Shown here: piece by piece, positions 1 through 6,826 of the stretch | Layout: every line of letters begins with the position of its first letter | Numbering within the stretch: position 1 is the stretch's first letter | NCBI GenBank assembly: GCA_902796535.1 | Contig: CADBPL010000287.1 | Location: 1 to 19,320 of the forward strand | Reading direction: 5' to 3' | Length of the DNA: 19,320 bases | Source of the DNA: Oscillospiraceae bacterium | GTDB lineage: Bacteria; Bacillota; Clostridia; Oscillospirales; Acutalibacteraceae | Program-made: the position numbers and the translations under genes | Notes under the pieces: generated by a model | What the model was told of the DNA's origin: nothing | Database searches by the model: none | What the model saw: the letters and a program-made list of their open reading frames with translations, nothing else

Positions 1-387
1 GCCGTACAGGTCGGTGCACCAGATGATGTAATAGGTGTCCTCCACCTTGACCAGCCGCGGGTCGTAGGCGTAGCCGGGCATGAACGGCTTGCCGTTTTCA
101 TCCGTGAACGGAATGCGCTCGTCGGTGAATTCCCAGTGGATCGCATCCTTGCTCCACCCCATGTAGATGTAAGAAACGCCGTCATATTCGCTGCCGCGGA
201 ACACGCCCACAAAGCCGTCGCCAAACGGGGCGACTGCGCTGTTGAACACGCGCGACACACCGGGGATGGGGTTGCGGTTAATGATCGGGTTTTCGGTATA
301 ACGCCAGATGGGCAGGGTGCATTTGGCGCCCTGCGGCTTATCCTGCCACGGAATGTTTTTGATCGGTTCGCCGATGATCTTGCACAT
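1..387 (-). CDS. GH130 family beta-mannoside phosphorylase, N-terminal part (runs off window)
   Basis: The visible 129 residues match the N-terminal blade of GH130 enzymes, which phosphorolyse beta-1,4-mannosidic links in the cytoplasm and release mannose 1-phosphate. Key motifs: an RNPIPGVSRVFNSAV stretch (residues 38-52, with the Asn-Ser pair that lines the sugar site), VGVFR (60-64), SKDAIHWEF (79-87) and YDPRL (108-112), whose Asp lies where GH130 enzymes carry the catalytic acid. The chosen ATG at 387 has an AGGAGA ribosome-binding site about 9 nt upstream; an in-frame ATG at 408 would place that site inside the gene. A promoter lies directly upstream, so it is transcribed on its own. 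The precise substrate (mannosyl-glucose or mannooligosaccharides) cannot be set from this fragment. Confidence 0.88.
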   Translation of the reverse strand, partial: MCKIIGEPIKNIPWQDKPQGAKCTLPIWRYTENPIINRNPIPGVSRVFNSAVAPFGDGFVGVFRGSEYDGVSYIYMGWSKDAIHWEFTDERIPFTDENGKPFMPGYAYDPRLVKVEDTYYIIWCTDLYG

Positions 388-425
388 GGGCTGTCTCTCC
401 TTATTCATATTACTGGACTAAGCTC

Positions 426-454
426 AGTATAACGGGCTTTTCCTGTTTCGTCAA
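426..454 (-). promoter_or_regulatory. Sigma-A type promoter of the GH130 gene
   Basis: On the minus strand a -35 TTGACG (454-449), a 17-nt spacer and a -10 TATACT (431-426) lie about 40 nt before the GH130 start codon and just after the terminator of the preceding gene. Near-consensus. Confidence 0.85.
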
Positions 455-464
455 TATCTGCTCA

Positions 465-498
465 TAAAAAAGCCCGCTCCGACAGGGCGGAACGGGCT
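465..498 (-). terminator. Intrinsic terminator of the phosphoesterase gene
   Basis: Minus-strand stem AGCCCGttCCG / CGGagCGGGCT with a 6-nt loop, followed by a run of six T. It sits 8 nt after the stop of the phosphoesterase gene. Confidence 0.88.
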
Positions 499-505
499 GA
501 AACGA

Positions 506-1597
506 TCAGTGGAAGATGGGGGGTGCGGTGGGGGTTTCGGGCTTCTTTGTGGTTACTTCGGGGGTGGTCGGGTTGGTCGGGGTGACCGGATTGGTCGGGG
601 TGACCGGGTTGGTCGGGGTGACCGGCGTCACCGCTTCGGTGGTGGGGATGGTGTATTCAAAGCCTTCCATAAACTCACGGGTGATGAAATTGCGCGCGCG
701 CAAAACGACTCTGCCGGGATAGCATTCCACAACGTAGCCGGTTCCGGTTTTGCGGTTGCTGTTGCTGCCGCGGGAGGGGATAACGCCGAATGACGGTACG
801 TCAACAAACCAGAGGTTGCCCTGATTGGTCACGCCGGAGTAACCGATGGCGTTGTGAAGATGACCGGAGCAGAGGATGACGGTGTGGCCGGCGTCGGCGT
901 GACGCTTGAGAATGGAAAGCAGCTGTTCCGACTGCGCGCCCAGACCGCCCAGTTCCCAGGCTTCTGGCTGGCGGTTGGTGCCGTTGATGGGCTGGTGGCA
1001 GATCAGGAAAACGGGCTTGTCGGAAGAGGCGAAAGCCGTGCTCAGCTCAGAGTCGACCCAGGTGAGCTGCGCGCTGGACAGATAAGCTTCGTTCTGGTAG
1101 GCGGCACTTTCCTGATAGCCTTTTTCAGAGCCGAGAACAAGCGTTGTGTAACCGTTGGTGGTGTATTTGTAGTAGGGGTCGGCGATGCTGGAGAACGTGT
1201 GCCGGTTGTAAGCGGTTTTGAAGTTGGTGTCGTAATCAACAGCCCAGCAATCGTGGTTGCCGATGCCCATAACGAGCTTTCTGGCAGTTGAGCGTTTGCT
1301 GAGAATGCTGAACAGCAGGTCATATTGCTCCGACAGACCGTTGTTGGTCAGGTCGCCCGTGATCATCAGCATATTGGCGGCGACCTTGCTGGCGGCCATA
1401 TCCTTCGCGCCCGATTCGAGGTCGAGCTTCGCGCTGTCCGTCTTGGTGTCGATGTGCGTGTCGGAGATCAGGACGGCGCTCATCTTCAGGTTGCCCGAGT
1501 CGATCGGCTCATAGCCGTTGCGGCCCACGCCGATAAACGAGAGCAGCAGCGTGGCAATCGAGATAAGCAGACTCACGATTTTGAATAAAGTGTCCAT
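506..1597 (-). CDS. Secreted or membrane-tethered calcineurin-like metallophosphoesterase
   Basis: 363 residues. Residues 5-25 form an uncleaved-looking hydrophobic anchor or signal peptide. All five metallophosphoesterase motifs are intact: D46-x-H48, GD82, GNH115D, H201 and GH246LH248, so a dinuclear-metal phosphoesterase active outside the membrane is expected. Substrate unknown; candidates include nucleotides and phosphodiesters. The C-terminal ~35 residues are a Pro/Thr linker with three TNPVTP repeats ending in PPIFH. There is no sortase motif, so this tail is not an LPXTG anchor. The ATG at 1597 has an AGGAAGG site 7-8 nt upstream. Transcribed alone and closed by the terminator at 465-498. 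Family assignment is firm; role is not. Confidence 0.9.
   Translation of the reverse strand: MDTLFKIVSLLISIATLLLSFIGVGRNGYEPIDSGNLKMSAVLISDTHIDTKTDSAKLDLESGAKDMAASKVAANMLMITGDLTNNGLSEQYDLLFSILSKRSTARKLVMGIGNHDCWAVDYDTNFKTAYNRHTFSSIADPYYKYTTNGYTTLVLGSEKGYQESAAYQNEAYLSSAQLTWVDSELSTAFASSDKPVFLICHQPINGTNRQPEAWELGGLGAQSEQLLSILKRHADAGHTVILCSGHLHNAIGYSGVTNQGNLWFVDVPSFGVIPSRGSNSNRKTGTGYVVECYPGRVVLRARNFITREFMEGFEYTIPTTEAVTPVTPTNPVTPTNPVTPTNPTTPEVTTKKPETPTAPPIFH
571..624. repeat. 18-bp tandem repeat, three copies, in the phosphoesterase linker
   Basis: Three head-to-tail copies (571-588, 589-606, 607-624) differing at one position of an 18-bp unit. Each encodes one TNPVTP-type hexapeptide of the C-terminal linker, so copy-number change keeps the frame. 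Confidence 0.9.
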
Positions 1598-1691
1598 AAA
1601 AATTACCTTCCTTTACAGTATGTTGATTTTTCCGCAAACCGGGTGGAATGCGGGAATTATTGACAAAAACAGACAGAAATGCATTCAACCG

Positions 1692-1720
1692 TTGCAAAAC
1701 CGGAAAAAATGGTGTATAAT
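1692..1720 (+). promoter_or_regulatory. Sigma-A type promoter reading toward the lysozyme-fold gene
   Basis: TTGCAA (1692-1697), 17-nt spacer, perfect TATAAT (1715-1720). It would give a roughly 230-nt leader before the start at 1957. A second possible -10 TATAAT sits at about 1918-1923, close to the gene, but has no good -35 at the right spacing. Confidence 0.65.
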
Positions 1721-1757
1721 GTTAGTTGATTGTTAGCAACGGCATACTTGATAGCTC

Positions 1758-1766
1758 ATTATAGCA
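1758..1766 (-). promoter_or_regulatory. Possible extended -10 promoter of the phosphoesterase gene
   Basis: Minus strand reads TGC-TATAAT, an extended -10 element with no clear -35. It would start a ~150-nt leader. Partly back to back with the plus-strand promoter. Confidence 0.35.
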
Positions 1767-1956
1767 CGTTTTCAATGAAATGAAAAGAAAAAAATTAAAA
1801 TTTTTTAAATTTTTTTCGTTTCTCTGCCGCAGAACACTCATTTTCGGCCCAAAAGGCAGTTTATTCCCGATTCCATACGTTCCGTTCTTTTTTGCAACAT
1901 TTTAACAAACTGTGAATTATAATTTACACGCAAAAACAAACACAGGAGGTTCAGAC

Positions 1957-3024
1957 ATGAAAAAGATTTTTGCAGTGCTACTCACGATGCTGATTCTGTT
2001 TTCGCTGTTGAGCGTGGGCGTTTCGGCCAGACCGGTTTATCGGTTGGACGGTTTGAGCGAGGATTATGCGGCGTTGATGCAGGCTTCGTCCTACGATCTG
2101 ACGCTGGGCAGCATTTCCGCCAAGTATGAATCCAACGGCAAGCCCGGCGCCATTTCCAAAATTGCCGACGCGGGCGGCATTTCCTACGGCGCCTATATGT
2201 TTGCCAGCGCGTCCGGCGTGCCGCTCACCTTTGCCAAATGGTGCGTTTCCTCCGGCGAGGGCGTTGCGACCGGCAACCGTCTGGTCTCGGCCTATGAGCG
2301 CGACGGAAACGCCTACGGCAACAACTTCAACAATGAATGGACTGCGATCGCCGCGGAAGATTCACAGGGCTTTTTGATCCTGCAGCACAAATACGTCAAG
2401 GCCAAGTTTTACGACGTGATGGTCTCCAAGCTCAGCCAGTATTACAGTGATTTCAACATCAACAACTACACCATGGCGCTCAAAAACGTGATCTGGTCGC
2501 GCGCGGTGCAGCACGGCGTCAACAGCGGCGTGCTATTCAACGCCATCAACATTCTCGGCGGCGTGAGCGGCCACACGGAGGATGAGATCATTCGCGCCAT
2601 GTACGCTGAGAGCGCGAGCGTTGTTTCAACGCCGCCCAGCTCCGAATCCTACGTGATCCAATCCTCCTCCGCCACGAAATACGGCATGGACGCCAACCTT
2701 CTCAGCGGTCGTTATCTGCGTTATTTCAGCCGCAATGTCTCCGACATTCAGGTGTCGATCTTCCGCCGCCTGACGGTGAACGAGCCGAAGGATGCGTTCG
2801 ACATGTACGCTGCTTATTCCGGCCGAAGGGTTACGAACACGACCGTGGTCCCGAACGTGGACATTGAAGGCGGTTATACGCCGCCCTCCTCGCTCAACCT
2901 GGGCGATTCTCCTCTTGCCACTTTGCTCAGTGCGTTGTTTGAGGTCACCATTTTCTTATTCCGTCTGACCATTCAGGCGGTCTCCGCGCTCATTTCTCTG
3001 CTCGGCGGTCTGAGCGCAGCATAA
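1957..3024 (+). CDS. Secreted lysozyme-fold (VgrG/chitosanase-like muramidase) protein with hydrophobic C-terminal tail
   Basis: 355 residues. Signal peptide 1-24 (MKK, hydrophobic core, VSA/R cleavage). Residues 50-210 resemble the lysozyme-like domain seen in some phage tail and VgrG-linked muramidases: ISAKYESNGKPGAIS (53-67) with a candidate catalytic Glu58, GGISYGAYMFAS (73-84), FLILQHKYVKAKFYD (139-153) and a W180-SRAVQHG block. This suggests cleavage of peptidoglycan or a related polysaccharide, but no tail or secretion genes are nearby. Residues 318-355 are strongly hydrophobic and end in LISLLGGLSAA, like the tail of the Ig-domain protein at 8300-9748. The ATG at 1957 is chosen because AGGAGG lies 7 nt upstream; a GTG at 1912 would precede the signal peptide awkwardly. 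Function is inferred from motif recall only. Confidence 0.72.
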   Translation: MKKIFAVLLTMLILFSLLSVGVSARPVYRLDGLSEDYAALMQASSYDLTLGSISAKYESNGKPGAISKIADAGGISYGAYMFASASGVPLTFAKWCVSSGEGVATGNRLVSAYERDGNAYGNNFNNEWTAIAAEDSQGFLILQHKYVKAKFYDVMVSKLSQYYSDFNINNYTMALKNVIWSRAVQHGVNSGVLFNAINILGGVSGHTEDEIIRAMYAESASVVSTPPSSESYVIQSSSATKYGMDANLLSGRYLRYFSRNVSDIQVSIFRRLTVNEPKDAFDMYAAYSGRRVTNTTVVPNVDIEGGYTPPSSLNLGDSPLATLLSALFEVTIFLFRLTIQAVSALISLLGGLSAA

Positions 3025-3040
3025 CGCGCAGCAACACATC

Positions 3041-3090
3041 AAAAAAACAGGGATGCTTCAAAAACCCACCGAAGCATCCCTGTTTGTTTT
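3041..3090. terminator. Bidirectional intrinsic terminator
   Basis: A 15-bp perfect stem (3045-3059 with 3071-3085, core GGGATGCTTC) has an A-run on its left and a T-run on its right, so it can stop the lysozyme-fold gene on the plus strand and the convergent gene at 3100-3801 on the minus strand. Confidence 0.92.
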
Positions 3091-3099
3091 TATAATGGC

Positions 3100-3801
3100 T
3101 CAAAGCTGATAGACGCCCGACTCAAGCTGGACGAATTCCTTTCCGTCCGCAATAAAGAAGCGCTTGATGGGTTCTTCAAATTTCAGATAATCCGACACGG
3201 CGTAATCCAGCAGCGAAATGATGCGCACCTTGCGCGAGCCTTCGTTGGAGATGAACAGCCGGTCGCCGTAGCGCACGATGGAGACGGGGTTGTCAAAGGC
3301 GGTGGATTCCTGGCTGCCGATGCGCATTTGCACGCGCTTATCGTCGATGGAATAGCAGATGATGGAATTGAGCGCGGGCACGACGCCCCAGAAGTTCCGC
3401 CCGTCGGGCGCAACGCAGTTGACGGTTTCGTCGTGGTATTTCAGCGTGCCCGTGAAGGTGGCGACCCCCCGGGCGTTGAACACGCCGAAGTCGCCGTCGG
3501 GGTAGAGCACGACCGCTTCGCCGCCGACCAGAACGCCGCATTCGCACGAAACGTAGTCTTTCATCTGCGAGGTGATCTCTTTATACGCGCCGCCGAATTT
3601 GGCTTTGAAATAGACCCATTTGGTGATCGGCGTTATGCTGTCGCCGGCCGCTTCATAGGCGTAAAAATCCCCTCTGACCTGCCCGTTGGGCAGGTAATTT
3701 GGTTTTATGAAGAAAAAACCGCCCGGAACGGGCAGTAAGCCGTATATCTCAAAATCAATCAGTTTTTTCACAAAAAATGCCGTGCGACCCAGGCTTTGCA
3801 C
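3100..3801 (-). CDS. Unknown 233-residue protein, possibly beta-propeller-like
   Basis: Not recognised. No signal peptide or membrane segment, so probably cytoplasmic. The sequence is rich in short beta-type segments with recurrent Gly-Asp/Asn turns, for example CVAPDGRNFWGVVPALNSII followed by VSIVRYGDRLFISNEGSRKV, loosely like NHL or WD-type blades; 233 residues would be too short for a full propeller. The GTG at 3801 is the first usable start after an in-frame upstream stop, but its ribosome-binding site (AGAGGG, about 17 nt away) is poor. A second GTG lies 11 codons in. It lies downstream of the 6S-like RNA on the same strand and ends at the shared terminator. Codon use looks like that of its neighbours. 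Confidence 0.65.
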   Translation of the reverse strand: MQSLGRTAFFVKKLIDFEIYGLLPVPGGFFFIKPNYLPNGQVRGDFYAYEAAGDSITPITKWVYFKAKFGGAYKEITSQMKDYVSCECGVLVGGEAVVLYPDGDFGVFNARGVATFTGTLKYHDETVNCVAPDGRNFWGVVPALNSIICYSIDDKRVQMRIGSQESTAFDNPVSIVRYGDRLFISNEGSRKVRIISLLDYAVSDYLKFEEPIKRFFIADGKEFVQLESGVYQL

Positions 3802-3881
3802 AAATAAGAGATGAAAACCCTCTGTTTTACGCCCGAATCGCGTCTCCTTTCTGCTTTTTCACACGATTACCCTGAAAACCG

Positions 3882-4074
3882 GGCACCCCGCCGAGCCGTA
3901 GATGGCGAATAATAACCTGCAGTCAAAAGCAGGTGGGCAGCCGCCCAACAGGTTCACGCTCCCTTCGTCCGCCGCAGGGGCGGGAGGTCTGCAATCCGCT
4001 GCCGGAGCCGGCATTCCCTTAGTTAAAATGTAGGGTTAGTATTGCCGAACTTTTCTCGCACAGGGCAGGGTGCC
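3882..4074 (-). ncRNA. ssrS: Structured ~193-nt RNA, probably 6S RNA
   Basis: The 3802-4102 gap has no gene but its ends pair: minus-strand GGCACCCTGCC (4074-4064) with GGCGGGGTGCC (3892-3882), 10 of 11 plus a G-U. That closes a ~193-nt RNA, the usual 6S size, with internal helices and a hairpin ACCTGC...GCAGGT near the 3' side. An extended -10 element at 4081-4090 would start transcription within a base or two of the closing stem. 6S RNA binds the vegetative RNA polymerase holoenzyme and imitates an open promoter. DUF1292 genes next to a 6S RNA fit Firmicute gene order as I recall it. No covariance search was possible. Other structured RNA is the alternative. Confidence 0.55.
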
Positions 4075-4080
4075 TGTTAA

Positions 4081-4090
4081 ATTTTAGCAA
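4081..4090 (-). promoter_or_regulatory. Extended -10 promoter of the 6S-like RNA
   Basis: Minus strand reads TTGC-TAAAAT (TGn extended -10). The predicted start, 6-7 nt downstream, falls at 4074-4075, exactly at the 5' side of the RNA's closing helix. The -35 region (GGAATA) is poor. Confidence 0.5.
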
Positions 4091-4102
4091 GAGGACAAAA
4101 AA

Positions 4103-4423
4103 TTATTCCTCTTCTTCGTCTGTGTAGTCCTCGTCTTCTTCTTCAAACAGCTCGATCAGCCGGTCTTCAAACAGGCGGCCGATCTCGTTGAATTCGTCGT
4201 CATCCTCAATCTGAGAAAGATAAGTCTCGCCGTCTTCTTCGGTGACTTTTAAAATGATAATGTCGCCGTCATCCTGAAGCTGCTCGGCTGCGTCGTCATA
4301 AGTGGGCAGCAGCGCCACATAGCGGCCGGTATCGGTCTCGATGCGGTCAAGCTCTTCAAAAATGTGTTCTTTTCCGTTTTCGTCAACAACGCTGACAATG
4401 TCGGGATCGTATTCTTTGCTCAT
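4103..4423 (-). CDS. DUF1292 (YrzB/UPF0473 family) protein
   Basis: 106 residues, very acidic, with the DUF1292 pattern: an N-terminal VSVVDENGKEHIFEELDRIE stretch, then a YVALLPTYDDAA segment, DIIILKVTEEDGETYLSQIEDDDEFNEI in pieces and a Glu/Asp-rich end. The family is widespread in Firmicutes and has no settled function. Start is the ATG at 4423, 7 nt after AGGAG; the in-frame ATG at 4441 overlaps that site. It has its own near-consensus promoter. No clear T-run terminator follows; an AAGAGGA/TCCTCTT inverted repeat spans its last codons, then the 6S-like RNA begins. Confidence 0.85.
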   Translation of the reverse strand: MSKEYDPDIVSVVDENGKEHIFEELDRIETDTGRYVALLPTYDDAAEQLQDDGDIIILKVTEEDGETYLSQIEDDDEFNEIGRLFEDRLIELFEEEDEDYTDEEEE

Positions 4424-4453
4424 TTTTTTACTCCTAATCACTCTTCTACTGTC

Positions 4454-4482
4454 ATTTTACAATCAAATCTCAAATTAGTCAA
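4454..4482 (-). promoter_or_regulatory. Sigma-A type promoter of the DUF1292 gene
   Basis: Minus strand TTGACT (4482-4477), 17-nt spacer, TAAAAT (4459-4454), about 30 nt before the start codon. Confidence 0.82.
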
Positions 4483-4605
4483 GAGGGTACCGAACACATT
4501 TCACTACATTATTTATGGTAATGCGGCGTCGATCCGGTTCCCGCGCCGTGAATGGTGCGGGATTGCCTTAACGCTGCATATGATGGTAGCGCGGGGGTGT
4601 GCGGT

Positions 4606-5244
4606 ATGAGGCGTTATCGGAGCAGGAAAAAGGGCAGGATCGTGTTTGGCGCCGTGTGCCTGGCGCTGGGGTTTGCAACGGTGTTTTTGCTGCTGGATGC
4701 GCGGGTGCGTCCCCTTGTGCGGCGCCTGACGGCGGTGCAGGCGCAAACGCTGGCGGCGCAGGCGACGGGGCGGGGCGTTTCGGCCGCGCTGGAACGGTGC
4801 GAAACGGATTACGACGCGCTGGTGGAGCTGCAGCGCGGGAGCAGCGGCGCAGTGGTTTCGGTGCAGACCGACGCCTACGCCGTCAACCGGGTGCGCATTG
4901 CGGTGGATCAGGCGGTGACAAACGTGCTCGCGCAGCTTGCCCAAAAGCCGCTGGGCGTGCCGCTGGGCTCGCTCACGGGGCTGGCGCTGCTCAACGGCCG
5001 CGGCCCGCGGCTGCCGGTGCTCATCAGCGTAACGGGCAGCGTGCAGACGGATTTTGAAAACCGCTTTGAATCGGCGGGAGCGAATCAGACGCGGCACCAG
5101 ATTTTCATGAACACCACCCTGACGGTGCTCACTGTGTTTCCGGGCGGCGACACGAAAACCACCTATGCCGCAACGGTGCTGCTGGCGGAAACCGTGATCG
5201 TCGGCGCAGTGCCGAATGCCTACGCTCAGTGGTCGCAAAAATAG
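4606..5244 (+). CDS. yunB: Sporulation protein YunB
   Basis: 212 residues. One N-terminal membrane segment (about 12-29) follows a basic RRYRSRKKGR start; the rest is outside. It matches YunB, a mother-cell sporulation protein needed for normal spores in Bacillus, through the NRVRIAVDQAVTNVLAQL helix region, PLGVPLGSLTGLALLNGRGP and the closing TYAATVLLAETVIVGAVPNA in sequence. Slightly shorter than the ~250-residue Bacillus protein. The ATG at 4606 is chosen because it starts the basic/hydrophobic N-terminus, with a GGGGGTG site 5 nt upstream; upstream in-frame starts lack support. In Bacillus it is sigma-E controlled; a CATATGAT at 4577-4584 is a possible -10 with no convincing -35. It implies the host forms spores. 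Confidence 0.85.
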   Translation: MRRYRSRKKGRIVFGAVCLALGFATVFLLLDARVRPLVRRLTAVQAQTLAAQATGRGVSAALERCETDYDALVELQRGSSGAVVSVQTDAYAVNRVRIAVDQAVTNVLAQLAQKPLGVPLGSLTGLALLNGRGPRLPVLISVTGSVQTDFENRFESAGANQTRHQIFMNTTLTVLTVFPGGDTKTTYAATVLLAETVIVGAVPNAYAQWSQK

Positions 5245-5270
5245 CCGGGCAGGACAAAGCCTGCCCGGCT
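5236..5270 (-). terminator. Terminator of the Ig-domain array, overlapping the yunB stop
   Basis: Perfect 11-bp stem AGCCGGGCAGG / CCTGCCCGGCT with a 6-nt loop. The T-run (ATTTTT) is on the minus-strand side, so it ends paralogue A. It also sits on the yunB stop codon and may protect or partly stop that transcript. Confidence 0.82.
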
Positions 5271-5275
5271 GATGG

Positions 5276-6724
5276 TTACGGAAGCAATGGTCCTATTGGT
5301 GGCGCTGGTGTAAACAGCTTTTTGAGGAATTGGTCGATGAGTTGCCGGATGTAGTCCCGAACGATAATAATCAACTCTTTGATTATGCGAATCGGATTCG
5401 GCGGCCATGGATTGAATTTTATGACCTTGACGGTGCAGACGTCCTGAATACTGCCGTCCGGCGTCATGGCGGTGACGGTCGTTTCACCCTGACCGACCGG
5501 GTGAATAACGCCCTTGTTGCTGACGGTTGCGACGCTTTCGTCAGCGGAAATGAAAATGATATTCTTACCGTTCGGTGTTTCCACCGTGCCATCGGAATAC
5601 GTGACGGTACACTCGGGATCGATGTCGGAACGACCCTTCCACACAGAAACGCTCTTATTGGCAAATTGGACGGATACGGGATAAGGCTTATTGACGACGG
5701 TCACTTTGATCTCTCTGCGGATGCGGAGCACTTCGCCGTTATATTTCAGCCAGACGTTAAGGATGACTGTGCCTTCTTTTTCGAAGCTGTGAATCACGCC
5801 CTCGTTGCTGACGCTGACGATGGAGGGATCGCTGCTCTCCCACACACAGGCACCGTTCTTCACGTTGGTGGTCGCCTTGACGGTAACGGTCTGGTTGGCG
5901 TGGAGAGCCAGCTCGGCCACATAGGGATCCAGATAGATATTGGGTGGATCCATTGTGACGCTGCAGGTCTTTGTCCAGGGCTCAGTCATATTGCCATCCT
6001 TAGCGTAATAGAAAACGGCGCGCACGATGGTTTTCAGCGGTCGATTAAACGGCAGATCGACCGACGGGAACGCCACGGAAACCACGCCGTCTTCGTTGAC
6101 GGTGCAGACCTTGGATTCGTCAATATCCGTGGTGGAAGAGTCGTCCATCACTTCCCAGTAATAGTTGAGGTCGGGGATGCTCACGTTGGAGATTTCAAGC
6201 GCAGCCGTGTCGCTGGAGACCATTTCAAGCTCGTGTTCATTTATATCGGCGGCAAGATCGGGCAGATCGGCGCAGAAGGCGCTGAAAGAGTATTCGGCCG
6301 CCTCTTCGCTGCTGATTTGCACGTAGTAAGTGTCGGCCGGGACGGACGAGAGCGTGACGGATTTGCACGAGCCGGCGGCGACAGCCGTGTTGTAGGGGTT
6401 GACAGCGGCTCCTTCAACGGTGAAGGTTGCCCCGCTTGCGGTGGAAACGGTGAGCGTGACGGCTTTGCTCGCGCAAACGTTGAGCGTCACGTCGCGCACC
6501 GCGGTGTTGCGGAATTGATAAAAATGGGTGCCTGCGCCGGCGCCGTAAACGGTTTCACCCAGCGCAAACTTGGCAGCGGTTTCGGCGGAATCGCCCGCGG
6601 GCAGGAGGTAATGGCTGCTGCTGTCCTGCTCATAAGCGGCGGCGTTCACGCCCGCGAGGGTCAGAACGCTGAACGCCATGATCAGCGCCAGAACAATGGA
6701 AAGCGGTTTTTTCATTCTTTTCAT
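5276..6724 (-). CDS. Paralogue A: secreted Ig-like (Big_2) domain protein
   Basis: 482 residues. Signal peptide 1-30 (KRMKK, hydrophobic core, NAAA). Residues 53-150 form a PPC-like beta domain (ends in TYYVQIS...YSF). Three Ig-like domains follow at about 152-258, 263-343 and 348-434; the last two carry Big_2 hallmarks (WESSDPSIVSVSNEGVIHS; SVATVSNKGVIHPVGQGETT). The first holds the family motif TTDIDE (199-204). Residues 440-482 are an amphipathic tail (IRIIKELIIIVRDYIRQL, FLKKLF). No enzyme motif and no sortase signal, so a structural or adhesive surface role is an inference. It is last of four tandem paralogues. Two ATGs, at 6724 and 6715, follow a (CCTTT)5 tract whose minus strand (AAAGG repeats) forms the ribosome-binding site. 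Confidence 0.9.
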   Translation of the reverse strand: MKRMKKPLSIVLALIMAFSVLTLAGVNAAAYEQDSSSHYLLPAGDSAETAAKFALGETVYGAGAGTHFYQFRNTAVRDVTLNVCASKAVTLTVSTASGATFTVEGAAVNPYNTAVAAGSCKSVTLSSVPADTYYVQISSEEAAEYSFSAFCADLPDLAADINEHELEMVSSDTAALEISNVSIPDLNYYWEVMDDSSTTDIDESKVCTVNEDGVVSVAFPSVDLPFNRPLKTIVRAVFYYAKDGNMTEPWTKTCSVTMDPPNIYLDPYVAELALHANQTVTVKATTNVKNGACVWESSDPSIVSVSNEGVIHSFEKEGTVILNVWLKYNGEVLRIRREIKVTVVNKPYPVSVQFANKSVSVWKGRSDIDPECTVTYSDGTVETPNGKNIIFISADESVATVSNKGVIHPVGQGETTVTAMTPDGSIQDVCTVKVIKFNPWPPNPIRIIKELIIIVRDYIRQLIDQFLKKLFTPAPPIGPLLP

Positions 6725-6727
6725 TTT

Positions 6728-6752
6728 CCTTTCCTTTCCTTTCCTTTCCTTT
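6728..6752. repeat. (CCTTT)5 pentanucleotide repeat in the ribosome-binding site of paralogue A
   Basis: Five perfect tandem CCTTT units, read as AAAGG on the coding strand, ending 3 nt before the first ATG of paralogue A. The unit is itself Shine-Dalgarno-like. The matching place in paralogue B (8252-8261) has two units. Confidence 0.95.
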
Positions 6753-6784
6753 TACGTTATGTTGGGGAATGCTTTACAGAAATA

Positions 6785-6805
6785 CAGGGATCGGGACGAT
6801 CCCTG
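6785..6805 (-). terminator. Hairpin after paralogue B, weak terminator
   Basis: Perfect 9-bp stem CAGGGATCG / CGATCCCTG with a 3-nt loop, 22 nt after the stop of B. On the minus strand it is followed only by TATTTCTGT, a weak T-run, so partial read-through into A is likely. Confidence 0.6.
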
Positions 6806-6826
6806 GCGACTGACGGTTGCGAGGGA

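Larger units (their letters stand above)
1598..1956. other. Divergent intergenic region between phosphoesterase and lysozyme-fold genes
   Basis: 359 nt without a credible gene. It holds promoters in both directions and a very AT-rich block at about 1786-1818 (runs of A then T) that could act as an UP element or bent DNA. The plus-strand leader from the 1692-1720 promoter would be about 230 nt; I could not match it to a riboswitch class. Confidence 0.6.

Noticed and set aside
571..624. CRISPR-like array from the 18-bp repeats
   Set aside because: Repeats are contiguous with no spacers and are coding in frame.
1721..1956. Possible riboswitch in the long leader of the lysozyme-fold gene
   Set aside because: No conserved core of the c-di-GMP, c-di-AMP or other common classes, and no terminator/antiterminator pair; a second -10-like element near the gene could make the leader short.
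3882..4074. SRP RNA, tmRNA or RNase P RNA as identity of the structured RNA
   Set aside because: The GCAATCCGC word on the plus strand recalls SRP RNA, but the SRP GGAAGCAGC-type loop is missing, there is no tmRNA tag frame or tRNA-like end, and no RNase P core motifs.
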